DNA from: Magnetococcales bacterium WMHbin3 | Lineage (GTDB): Bacteria; Pseudomonadota; Magnetococcia; Magnetococcales; Magnetaquicoccaceae | DNA: 35,019 bases | Assembly (NCBI GenBank): GCA_002753185.1 | Contig: PDZX01000042.1 | Location: 1 to 35,019 of the forward strand | Direction of reading: 5' to 3' | Shown here: positions 24,937 through 31,845 of the stretch, one piece after another | Layout: each line of letters opens with the position of its first letter | How positions within the stretch are numbered: position 1 is the first letter of the stretch | Notes under the pieces: model-generated | Databases searched by the model: none | The model's input: the letters and a program-made list of their open reading frames with translations, nothing else | What the model was told of the DNA's origin: nothing | Position numbers and translations under genes: made by a program

Positions 24937-25710
24937 ATGACCGATCCAACCCAAGAGACGATGGCGGATGACGACCTGACGGAACGCATGGAAGAGCTGC
25001 TGAGAACGGCCGCCATGTTCCAACTGCTGGCCATGGGATTCGCCTATCCCGCCGAAGGGCACCATGCGACGGTTCTGGAGAGAATGCGGGCGCTCCCGTC
25101 GCGCTTTGCGGAGGAGGTCCTCATGGCGTTCCATGCACTGCGCGGGCAGTGGGAAGCGGGCACGGAGCATCTGGAGGAGGAGCATTGCCGCCTGTTCCAG
25201 GGCAGGAAACTGGTCTCCCTGCACGAGACCTCCTTCGGGGATGCCCGCCGCATCGGCGGTCAACCGGTGGAACTGTCGGACATCAGCGGCTTCTACCGGG
25301 CCTTCGGCATGCAACTGACCGAGAGCAACCCGGACATGCCGGACCATCTGTGCACGGAACTGGAATTTTACAGTCTGCTCATGGTCAAGCAGGCCTATGC
25401 CATGGACCAGGAGTGGGCCGAGGAGGAGGCCATCACTGCGGATGCCAGCGGCAAGTTTCTGGAGTTGCACCTGGGCCGCTGGCTGACCCCCATGCTGGCC
25501 CTGCTGCGCGAGCACGGCGGGGAGTCGGTGTATGTCGCCTGGGGCGATCTCCTGGAGCGGGTGGTCAACGAGGAGTGCCGCCGCCGGGCCATCACGCCGC
25601 AACCCTTCTCCGGCCCGGTCCCCCTTGACGACATGCAGGAAGACCAGTTCACCTGTCCCATGGCCACCACGCCACCGGAAGCGCCGGAGCCGCCCCCAGG
25701 CAACCTGTAA
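24937..25710 (+). CDS. TorD/DmsD-family molybdoenzyme chaperone
   Basis: Cytoplasmic all-helical chaperone of 257 residues expected to bind the Tat signal of the catalytic subunit and hold it until the molybdenum cofactor is inserted. ELEEEHCRLF-like and DHLCTELEFYSLLMVKQAYAM segments, followed by FLELHLGRWLTPM, are the TorD (PF02613) pattern. The start at 24937 (MTDPTQETM) is preceded by CGGAG at 12 bases; an internal ATG at 24961 is possible. The last 40 residues are Pro-rich and probably disordered. A terminator separates it from the nxr-like genes, which would lower its level relative to the enzyme. Confidence 0.82.
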   Translation: MTDPTQETMADDDLTERMEELLRTAAMFQLLAMGFAYPAEGHHATVLERMRALPSRFAEEVLMAFHALRGQWEAGTEHLEEEHCRLFQGRKLVSLHETSFGDARRIGGQPVELSDISGFYRAFGMQLTESNPDMPDHLCTELEFYSLLMVKQAYAMDQEWAEEEAITADASGKFLELHLGRWLTPMLALLREHGGESVYVAWGDLLERVVNEECRRRAITPQPFSGPVPLDDMQEDQFTCPMATTPPEAPEPPPGNL

Positions 25711-25806
25711 ACCGACCACCACTGGAAATGCACATGGCGTCTTTTGGGACTTGCCATGAGTGGGAGGCCAGCAGGGACCACTTGCCAACCGGCTTATCCT
25801 GGTCGA

Positions 25807-25816
25807 TGATATATCA
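25807..25816. promoter_or_regulatory. Probable ParD operator palindrome
   Basis: TGATATATCA is a perfect 10-base palindrome 26 bases upstream of parD. Ribbon-helix-helix antitoxins repress their own operon at such short palindromes. A TTGCCA lies at a fitting distance upstream, but no good -10 is present. Confidence 0.4.
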
Positions 25817-25841
25817 AACATTGACATTCGAGGATGACACC

Positions 25842-26093
25842 ATGGCCACCAATGTCCACCTCACCCCGGAACTGGAAAGCTTTGCCCGCAACTGCGTGGC
25901 GAGCGGACGTTTCAACAACGTCAGCGAGGTTGTGCGCAGCGCCCTGAGAATGCTTCAAGAACGCGAGGAGCGTCGGGTGCGCTTCAATGCCATGCTGGAT
26001 GCTGTTCGCCTTGAAGCGCAACGGGATGGTGTTTACGAGGCGGCCGATGTACTTGCGGAGATGGACGCGATCATTGAGCAGCCGCGCCAATGA
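25842..26093 (+). CDS. parD: ParD-type ribbon-helix-helix antitoxin
   Basis: Protein of 83 residues. TNVHLTPELESFARNCVASGRF is the DNA-binding strand and first helix; NNVSEVVRSALRMLQERE is the second. The acidic C-terminus (VYEAADVLAEMDAIIEQ) should wrap the toxin. GAGGATG precedes ATG 25842. Its stop overlaps an ATG for the toxin frame (ATGA), the usual ParDE coupling. The partner is broken, so only autorepression or cross-talk with other ParE toxins may remain. Confidence 0.88.
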   Translation: MATNVHLTPELESFARNCVASGRFNNVSEVVRSALRMLQEREERRVRFNAMLDAVRLEAQRDGVYEAADVLAEMDAIIEQPRQ

Positions 26094-26437
26094 AGCCTGC
26101 TCAATGATCTCCCTGTGCTCGCCGGGATGCCCTGGATGCAGCGCGATGGATCAGGGCTGACAATCCCGATGCTGCTCGCGCCTTCCGCAAGGCCATTGAC
26201 GATGCGACCAGGTTGCTTGGCACTCATCCCCAGGTCGGGAGAGAGCGCCCCGAACTTCTCCATCCACCAGCCCGCTTTCTGCCCCTGACCGGTTTTCCGT
26301 ATGTTTTGATCTATGATGCTGACCGCGTTCCACCGCTGATCCTGCGGGTGCTTCATGGTGCTCGCGATCTGCCGGAAGTGCTGGGAGATGAGGATCAAAC
26401 CGATCCGAACATCCATGTCAATGCATTCCACGGTTGA
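26090..26437 (+). pseudogene. parE: parE toxin with in-frame stop at codon 6
   Basis: The frame opens at ATG 26090, overlapping the parD stop, and reads MKPAQ, then TGA (26105-26107), then SPCARRDALDAARWI and on without further stops to 26437. Apart from the TGA it is a normal ParE/RelE-fold toxin: DNPDAARAFRKAIDD, LLGTHPQVGRERPELL, RFLPLTGFPYVLIY and ILRVLHGARDLPEVL. The usual residue at the stop is Phe or similar (MKPARFSP). One base change explains it. No internal ATG with a ribosome binding site could restore the first helix. It is either a disarmed toxin or a base-call error. Confidence 0.85.
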
Positions 26438-26507
26438 GTGTGGTGGTACCGAAACGTTCACAATGCCCGGTTCCGACCCCGTAGTGAGGCATATCACACA
26501 GCCGTGG

Positions 26508-26536
26508 TTGCGTGATGCAACAAAAACCGCTATCCT
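26508..26536 (+). promoter_or_regulatory. Possible promoter of the Crp/Fnr regulator gene
   Basis: TTGCGT (26508-26513) and TATCCT (26531-26536) are separated by 17 bases, about 45 bases before the regulator start. No FNR box is visible in the 141-base gap, so autoregulation is not indicated. Confidence 0.4.
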
Positions 26537-26578
26537 CCCCATTTTTGGACATTCTTGAACGCGCATGGGGGCAGGAGG

Positions 26579-27307
26579 ATGGCAGCAGGCAAGGATGTGA
26601 TTCTTCAGAAGGTCTTCCGGGAAGCGCCCTTGTTCCGGGCGCTCACTACGGAACAGACGGCACGGGTACAACGTGGCTCGCGTCATATGCATCTGACGGA
26701 AAACGAACCACTCTTTTCCGCCCAGGATCCGGCGGAACGCTTCTACTTCGTGCTCAAGGGCAGAATCAAGCTCTACCACCTGTCGTTGAATGGCGCGGAA
26801 AAGGTGCTGGAAATCGTCGGTCCAGGAGAACACATCGCCCTGGCGGTGATGTTCATGGAGCACCAGAACTATCCGGTCTCCGCTGCCGGACTGTCGGAAA
26901 GCGATCTGCTCGCCTTCGACAACCGGATCTTCCTGGCCATCCTGCGGGAGTCGCCGGAGACCTGCTTCCGCATGATGGCGGACATGAGCCGACGGCTGCG
27001 CGGTCAGATGTCGGAGATCCGCAACCTCAGCCTGCAAAGCGCCCCGGTGCGCCTGACCCGCTACCTGCTGGCCAACAAGGCCGGCTGCTCGCATCCCTCC
27101 ACCCCCTGCGAGGCCGTGGTGCGCCTGGACGCCTCGAAGCAGGTCATCGCCTCCCGCCTCTCCATTCAGCCGGAGACCTTCTCCCGCATCCTGGCCAAAT
27201 TGAGCAGCCAGAAACTCATCGAGGTCAAGGGCCGCGTGATTCACCTCCTCGACGTGAACGCCCTGCACGCCTTCGCCGAGGAGGAGCAGAAACCGGACAA
27301 GGGGTGA
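26579..27307 (+). CDS. Crp/Fnr-family transcription regulator (DNR/FNR-like, no Fe-S cysteines)
   Basis: Regulator of 242 residues: an N-terminal cyclic-nucleotide-binding-type beta roll (about 15-125), a dimer helix, and a C-terminal winged helix. The recognition helix QPETFSRILAKL has Glu199, Ser202 and Arg203, the E-x2-S-R set that reads TTGAT-N4-ATCAA. There is no N-terminal cysteine cluster; cysteines occur only at 129, 170 and 177. It therefore cannot carry the FNR oxygen-sensing [4Fe-4S] cluster and looks more like DNR/NnrR-type NO or haem sensors. ATG 26579 directly follows AGGAGG, which is closer than ideal; a TTG at 26555 is the alternative. It is the obvious candidate to act at the two boxes upstream of the molybdoenzyme operon. 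Confidence 0.85.
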   Translation: MAAGKDVILQKVFREAPLFRALTTEQTARVQRGSRHMHLTENEPLFSAQDPAERFYFVLKGRIKLYHLSLNGAEKVLEIVGPGEHIALAVMFMEHQNYPVSAAGLSESDLLAFDNRIFLAILRESPETCFRMMADMSRRLRGQMSEIRNLSLQSAPVRLTRYLLANKAGCSHPSTPCEAVVRLDASKQVIASRLSIQPETFSRILAKLSSQKLIEVKGRVIHLLDVNALHAFAEEEQKPDKG

Positions 27308-27706
27308 TCACTTGCCGGAAGGCGGGGCGACCTGCGGCTCCGGGGGCGCCCCGCCACCCGCCGCCGCGTCGGGCACAGGCTGGCTGGCGCCGGCAATCCT
27401 GGGCATGGGGGCGCGCACGGGGGGTATGCGCGGGGTCTCCGCATAAAAATAGGCCGGCTGGGTGATGACCGGCAACCGCCTTTGCACCACCATCGGCCGG
27501 GGAGCAAAGAAGCCCGTGTCCTCGTATTGAAAATACGATTGTGCCTCAACAGGATAATAAATATAATCCGAGTTGGTCTCCCGATTGATGGCCCGGATTC
27601 TCTTCCCGCTGGTCTCGCTCCCGGCTTCGCCCGTGCGCATGCCGGTCAGGGCCACGACCAGGGCCAGAACTCCTGCGGCCGCAATCCTTGGCAGTCTTGT
27701 TCTCAT
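27308..27706 (-). CDS. Exported Pro/Tyr-rich protein D (hypothetical)
   Basis: Not recognised. The 132-residue product has a signal peptide (MRTRLPRIAAAGVLALVVAL, cleaved near GEAGS). The mature part is rich in Pro, Tyr and Phe (SDYIYYPVEAQSYFQY, PAYFYAETPRIPP) and ends in a low-complexity Pro/Ala/Gly tail. GGGAAGACAGG precedes ATG 27706. Its stop codon touches the stop of the convergent regulator gene with no base between. It is the last of four similar small exported proteins on this strand. Confidence 0.65.
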   Translation of the reverse strand: MRTRLPRIAAAGVLALVVALTGMRTGEAGSETSGKRIRAINRETNSDYIYYPVEAQSYFQYEDTGFFAPRPMVVQRRLPVITQPAYFYAETPRIPPVRAPMPRIAGASQPVPDAAAGGGAPPEPQVAPPSGK

Positions 27707-27735
27707 CGCCTGTCTTCCCGCGTCAAGAAGGTGAA

Positions 27736-27765
27736 ATCCTGGCGGCGGCGCCCCGCCGCCAGGAT
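27736..27765 (-). terminator. Strong stem-loop between exported-protein genes C and D
   Basis: A perfect 13-bp stem, ATCCTGGCGGCGG (27736-27748) with its complement at 27753-27765, closes on a four-base loop. On the minus strand only a short TTT follows, so it may be a partial terminator, an attenuator or an mRNA-stabilising hairpin within the operon. Confidence 0.5.
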
Positions 27766-27784
27766 CGATCCCCGATTGGAGAGG

Positions 27785-28255
27785 TCAGAATTGCTGGTTG
27801 GCCGCGACCGGCTCGCCACTCGCGGGCGCGGCGGCGGCGGGAGGCGCGGGAGGGGGACTCTGCAACCGATCCGTGTGCGCATGCGTGCGCGGCTGCGAGG
27901 GGGCCACCTGATAGACCACGTGCGTGGGGTAGATGGGCGGCGCGTAAGGGGCCACCGAGGTGTAAATCACCGCCGCGTTCGGCGGACCGCCGGAGGCGAC
28001 CGCCGGATAGGGCGCGGTGACATGCGGCCCGCGCCCTCCCGGACGGGTCGCGGAGGCGAGCGGCCAGATGGAGTCACGGTTGGTCCACAGCATCGTGCCC
28101 AGCACCGCGCCCCCGGCCACCGCCGCCACGGCGGTCAAGGTCGGTTCGGCCCTGGCCGGAACGGACGCGGCCAGGGAGGCGGCCAACAGGGCGGCGCCCG
28201 CCAGCAGGGTGACGGCGCTGCGGCCAATACGGCCTGAACGATTCGGTTGCTTCAT
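27785..28255 (-). CDS. Exported Pro-rich protein C (hypothetical)
   Basis: Not recognised. It has 156 residues, with a long basic signal peptide (MKQPNRSGRIGRSAVTLLAG, hydrophobic to about 37, PARAE cleavage). A second hydrophobic glycine-containing stretch follows (LTAVAAVAGGAVLGTML), perhaps a membrane or glycine-zipper segment. The rest is Pro/Tyr-rich (PYAPPIYPTHVVYQVAP) and Ala/Pro-rich. AAAGGAG precedes ATG 28255. The start overlaps the stop of gene B as ATGA, showing translational coupling. Confidence 0.65.
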   Translation of the reverse strand: MKQPNRSGRIGRSAVTLLAGAALLAASLAASVPARAEPTLTAVAAVAGGAVLGTMLWTNRDSIWPLASATRPGGRGPHVTAPYPAVASGGPPNAAVIYTSVAPYAPPIYPTHVVYQVAPSQPRTHAHTDRLQSPPPAPPAAAAPASGEPVAANQQF

Positions 28256-28629
28256 GGCATCTCCTTTCGTGTACCTGCCGGAGGCTTGTTGCCAGCGGCT
28301 GCGGGCTGCTTCCCGGCGGCGCCCTGTTCCGCGTCTTCCGGAAAATGGTTGTGTCTGGGACGGAGCGGCTTGGCCTCGTACACCACGGTCGGGGCCTCCA
28401 TGCGCACCGGTTGATAAAGCCGCGCCACCGGAGTGAAATAGTCCCATTTCCCTTCCAGGGAGGGATCCTTCTGCCACCAGTAATCGGTTGGATGGGCATA
28501 TTCACCCGGCTGGAGGATGATCATCACCTTGTCCCCCGGCTTGTGCGGGACATTCAGCTCCCCGGTCTCTCCACTCCGGGGCAGCAGCGCCACCCCAAAA
28601 ATTATCACAAGTGATACAGAAGCTTTCAT
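28252..28629 (-). CDS. Exported protein B (hypothetical)
   Basis: Not recognised. It has 125 residues, with a signal peptide (MKASVSLVIIFGVALLP). The mature part is less repetitive than its neighbours: VPHKPGDKVMIILQPGEY, then an aromatic block HPTDYWWQKDPSLEGKW, then a Pro/Arg segment and an Ala/Gly tail. The start at 28629 is chosen as the first Met of the signal peptide; an ATG at 28647 is in frame. It starts 14 bases after gene A ends and overlaps gene C by four bases. Confidence 0.62.
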   Translation of the reverse strand: MKASVSLVIIFGVALLPRSGETGELNVPHKPGDKVMIILQPGEYAHPTDYWWQKDPSLEGKWDYFTPVARLYQPVRMEAPTVVYEAKPLRPRHNHFPEDAEQGAAGKQPAAAGNKPPAGTRKEMP

Positions 28630-28643
28630 TGGAGTCCATTCCC

Positions 28644-29378
28644 TCATTTGGGCGGCAGATTGCCAGCCGGGGCCATCGACTTCCTGGCAGCCTGCTTGAC
28701 CGGCTTCTTCTTGGCCTTCTTGGCCTTCTTGGCCTTCTTGGCCTTGGAGACCGCCTTGGTGTCGGTGGTGGCCTGGGGCGCGGCGGCCTTCGCCTCCGGC
28801 GCGGCTGGCCTGTTTTCCACCACGTTGGCGATGCCGGGGGTCGGCTGATAGCCAACCCTGGGGGGCTGAATCACGAACGAGGGTTGCTCGACGGTGACGG
28901 GCGGTTGATGCATCACCACCGGCGGTTGCGGCACGGCCACCGGCGGATTGCCGACCCACAGCGGCGGCTGATTGACCACGATCGACGGCCGCTCGATGGT
29001 GATCGGGGCCTGACGGACCACGGTGGAACCTTGGGGATAACCACTGCCCGGCGGAGGCGGCGAGGCGGTCATCCCGCCGGAGGGAGACGAGGCCACCACC
29101 GGCGAACCGGCCGGCGCCGGGGCAGCCGCGCCCTGGACGCTCGGATAACTTGCATAATTTGCGTTGATTCCGGCACCGGGGACCGGCTGCTGCCAGGGGG
29201 CGAGTTGCAGCGGCGCGGGGGTGGTCTGGACCACGACCGCAGCCGGCATTTCGTAGGTTGGCATGTAATTCTGTGTCGGATCAATGGTGTGCGCACAAGC
29301 CAGCTGTATGGGGGCCAGCCCCATGACGAGCAGCAGCGTGCCCCCCTTCTTGCCGATTTCCGTGAGAAATCCCTTCAT
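28644..29378 (-). CDS. Exported Pro-rich, Lys-tailed protein A (hypothetical)
   Basis: Not recognised. It has 244 residues. The N-terminus is a signal peptide, TLLLVMGLAPIQLACAH, with a poor lipobox (QLAC), so lipoprotein status is uncertain. A long Pro-rich region has repeated QPP/NPP units with beta-prone spacers (NPPVAVPQPPVVMHQPPV), followed by an Ala-rich segment and a basic (AKK)n tail. AGAGGA stands six bases before ATG 29378. It heads the run of four small exported proteins. The composition suggests a surface, peptidoglycan-spanning or matrix role; TonB-like spacers have a similar look, but no TonB C-terminal fold is present. Confidence 0.65.
   Translation of the reverse strand: MKGFLTEIGKKGGTLLLVMGLAPIQLACAHTIDPTQNYMPTYEMPAAVVVQTTPAPLQLAPWQQPVPGAGINANYASYPSVQGAAAPAPAGSPVVASSPSGGMTASPPPPGSGYPQGSTVVRQAPITIERPSIVVNQPPLWVGNPPVAVPQPPVVMHQPPVTVEQPSFVIQPPRVGYQPTPGIANVVENRPAAPEAKAAAPQATTDTKAVSKAKKAKKAKKAKKKPVKQAARKSMAPAGNLPPK
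28711..28746. repeat. Four 9-bp repeats coding (AKK)n
   Basis: TTGGCCTTC is repeated four times in tandem, with one end base changed in the last copy. On the minus strand it codes the Ala-Lys-Lys tail of protein A. Copy number can vary by slippage without a frameshift. Confidence 0.85.
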
Positions 29379-29528
29379 GACATCCTCTCCCTCGATCGTT
29401 TCGCAGATCCACCGTAAAAGATTGATTAATGAGTGTCTGGGCAGCAGGCTTGAACTGCTGTATTGATCTGGTATATCGGTCGCGGCGGGGCACGGATTTA
29501 GCGGATTCTCACGGCAGGCGCGCGCCAC

Positions 29529-30617
29529 TCAGCGGCGCCGGGCGGGAACAGATTGATGCGCAAGGAAAAAACCCGCGATTGCCGAAAAAAGGATCAGGGG
29601 CGCCCAGGCGGCCAGCAGGGCGGGCAGCCGCCCCCCCATGCCGAGCGCGGTGGCCAGATCCACGACCACGAACATGAAGAACCCCAACAGCAGGCCAAAC
29701 AGAATGGAACGCATGGTGCCGCCGGAACGGGGTTGGCGCAAGGCGAAGGGAAAGGCCAACAGGATGGCGGCCAGGGAGGTGCAGGGAGCGGCCAGCTTGC
29801 GATGCATGATGACCCGATAACGGGTGGCGTTGCGGCCATCCTGCTCCATTTTTTCGACGGTGCCGCGCAGATCGTTCAGGGAGAGCTGCTGGGGCGAGGG
29901 GAGGTCCCCGGTCAGGCGTCCGGTGTCGAGGGTAAAATCCCAGGAGCGGGTCTGAAAGGGGGTGACCTTGGCCTTGGGGAAGAATTGATAGTCGAGGCCG
30001 TCCTTGAGCTGCCAGCAGGTCTCGCCGAGCACGGCGACCCTGGATTCCAGGCGGGAGATCATGCGGTGCTGATCGTCGAAGGTGAAGATGATCACCTCGT
30101 GGAGGGTCTCGTTGAGGGGATCGGAGCGTTGGGCGTGGATGATCTGCCGACCGCTGCGCACCCAGAGGTCGCCGGCCTGCGAGGCGGGGGCGACGTGGCG
30201 ATCGACGATGCGATCCTGCAGCTTCATGGCGATCCGGTTGGTGTGAGGGGTGATCTGGTCCAGCAACAAAAGATGCAGGAACGCGATGACCATCCCCCCC
30301 ATGATGAACGGAATCAGGATCTGGACATGGGAGAGGCCACTGGCGCGCATGACGGTGATCTCGTGCTGCCTGGCCAGACGCGACATGACCAGCAGCGTGG
30401 TCAGCAGGGCCATGGAGGGAAAGAGCATGCCGATGAATTCCGGAATGCGGCTCAGGATCATGAGGGTGATGTCCATGGCATTGAAGCCGGACTTCTGGGA
30501 GAAGCGGCGGATGCTCTCGATGCCGTCCACGAGCAGGAAGAGCGCGATGAAGATGCCGACGATCCGCGCGAAACCGTTCAAGAAGAGCTTCATCAAATAT
30601 TGAAAGAGAATCGGCAT
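29529..30617 (-). CDS. lptG: LPS export ABC permease LptG
   Basis: Inner-membrane permease subunit of 362 residues for lipopolysaccharide transport to the outer membrane (LptB2FG). Three N-terminal helices, a periplasmic beta-jellyroll (about 125-265) and three C-terminal helices are evident. FPSMALLTTLLVMSRLARQ and HEITVMRASGLSHVQIL are the coupling-helix signature that contacts LptB. ATG 30617 lies 12 bases after the lptF stop; a weak GAG-rich site precedes it. The pair lptF-lptG is the common order. Confidence 0.93.
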   Translation of the reverse strand: MPILFQYLMKLFLNGFARIVGIFIALFLLVDGIESIRRFSQKSGFNAMDITLMILSRIPEFIGMLFPSMALLTTLLVMSRLARQHEITVMRASGLSHVQILIPFIMGGMVIAFLHLLLLDQITPHTNRIAMKLQDRIVDRHVAPASQAGDLWVRSGRQIIHAQRSDPLNETLHEVIIFTFDDQHRMISRLESRVAVLGETCWQLKDGLDYQFFPKAKVTPFQTRSWDFTLDTGRLTGDLPSPQQLSLNDLRGTVEKMEQDGRNATRYRVIMHRKLAAPCTSLAAILLAFPFALRQPRSGGTMRSILFGLLLGFFMFVVVDLATALGMGGRLPALLAAWAPLILFSAIAGFFLAHQSVPARRR

Positions 30618-30629
30618 GGTACGGCAGCC

Positions 30630-31814
30630 TCACTCATGACCGCGCGGGGCGAGGAGCCGCCGGGGGAACCGGACGATGGCCAGCAGCCAGCCGATGCCCA
30701 GGATGGCGCGCCCGCGCAGGGTCAGGAGAAAGACATCGATGGTCAGGATGGCCATGAACAGATTGGGCAGCCAGAAGCCGACCAGGGGCGAGAGGATGCG
30801 CCGACCGGCCAGGGCCTCGCCGGCGGCCAGCAGCAGGAAATGGAGGATCAGGATCGACAGGGCGACGATGAAGCCGTAGCCACGCGCGGAGCGGTGCGCA
30901 TGTTGCATGCCCAGTGGGATGGCCAACAACCCCATGATCAGGGTGGCGGCCGGAAAGGCCAGGCGGCGATGCCACTCCATGCGCGCCGCGAGATTCGATT
31001 CCGGCGGGCCGTTGTGAATCACATCGTGCAGTTCCCAAGGCCCCATTTCGTCCAGCTCCTCCTTCTTGTGCCGCGGGATCAACCCCAGCACCAACTCCAG
31101 CTCCAGGTTGAAGGAGGCGAACTGCATGTGGCGGTAGTGCCCCCCCCGGGTGACCCAGTGGCGGCTCCCCTCCTCCAGATAGAGGGCGGCCTTGTTGTCC
31201 TGGCCGGTATGGGGATAGGCGCGCTGCGCCGTGATGGTGACCACCTCGTCGGGGTTGCGCTGGTCGTGAATCAGAATCCCTTCCAGGGTCCCGGTCTTGA
31301 GATCCTGGTGATCCACGTAGATGGTCAGGCCGGGAACATCCCGATTGAAAGCCTTTGGTTGGACAGCCAAGGCGGTATTCGAGGTTATTAGTGACTTTTT
31401 TAAAACAGAAAACTCATAAAAAGCCTGGGGGACCCAGAGCCAGTTGAGCAACAGGGAAAATACGGTAAAAATAACGACCAGCAGGCCGATGGGCCGGGTG
31501 ATTTGCAGGACGCTGACACCGCTGGCCTTGATGACGATCAGCTCGTTGTCCTGGGCCATGCGTCCCATGGCGAGCAGAATGCCGCTCAGGAGGGCCATGG
31601 GGAGGGCGCCCACCATGAACTGAGGAATGGCCAGCAGGATCAGCTTGCGCAGGACCTGCAGGGAAGCGCCCTTGTTGACCCAGAGATCGACCAGGAGCAA
31701 TACCTGAGGCAGCATCACCAGAAAGGTCAACGCGCCCATGGCCAGGAGCGAGGTCAGGGCGCAGTCGACAAAAAGGTAACGAGAGAGGCGGTTCATGGGG
31801 GTATAGGGTATCAT
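30630..31814 (-). CDS. lptF: LPS export ABC permease LptF
   Basis: Partner permease of about 394 residues with the same 3 TM, periplasmic domain, 3 TM layout. MALLSGILLAMGRMAQDNELIVIKASG is covered by the YjgP/YjgQ signature, here with ELIVIKASGVSVLQI. The start at 31814 (MIPYTPMNRL) is only weakly supported; ATG 31796 (MNRLSRYLF) fits the family N-terminus equally well. The frame is open upstream into pepA but without meaning. It is divergent from pepA with about 31-49 bases between starts, so their promoters must overlap; no clear hexamers could be chosen. Confidence 0.92.
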   Translation of the reverse strand: MIPYTPMNRLSRYLFVDCALTSLLAMGALTFLVMLPQVLLLVDLWVNKGASLQVLRKLILLAIPQFMVGALPMALLSGILLAMGRMAQDNELIVIKASGVSVLQITRPIGLLVVIFTVFSLLLNWLWVPQAFYEFSVLKKSLITSNTALAVQPKAFNRDVPGLTIYVDHQDLKTGTLEGILIHDQRNPDEVVTITAQRAYPHTGQDNKAALYLEEGSRHWVTRGGHYRHMQFASFNLELELVLGLIPRHKKEELDEMGPWELHDVIHNGPPESNLAARMEWHRRLAFPAATLIMGLLAIPLGMQHAHRSARGYGFIVALSILILHFLLLAAGEALAGRRILSPLVGFWLPNLFMAILTIDVFLLTLRGRAILGIGWLLAIVRFPRRLLAPRGHE

Positions 31815-31845
31815 CTTTTTCACACCCAACAAGGAATTGATAGCG

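Noticed and set aside
26105..26107. TGA in parE as selenocysteine or programmed read-through
   Set aside because: ParE has no redox residue here and no SECIS-like hairpin is evident; a nonsense change or sequence error is simpler.
28711..28746. CRISPR-like or minisatellite locus
   Set aside because: Only four 9-bp units, in frame within a coding sequence, with no spacers.
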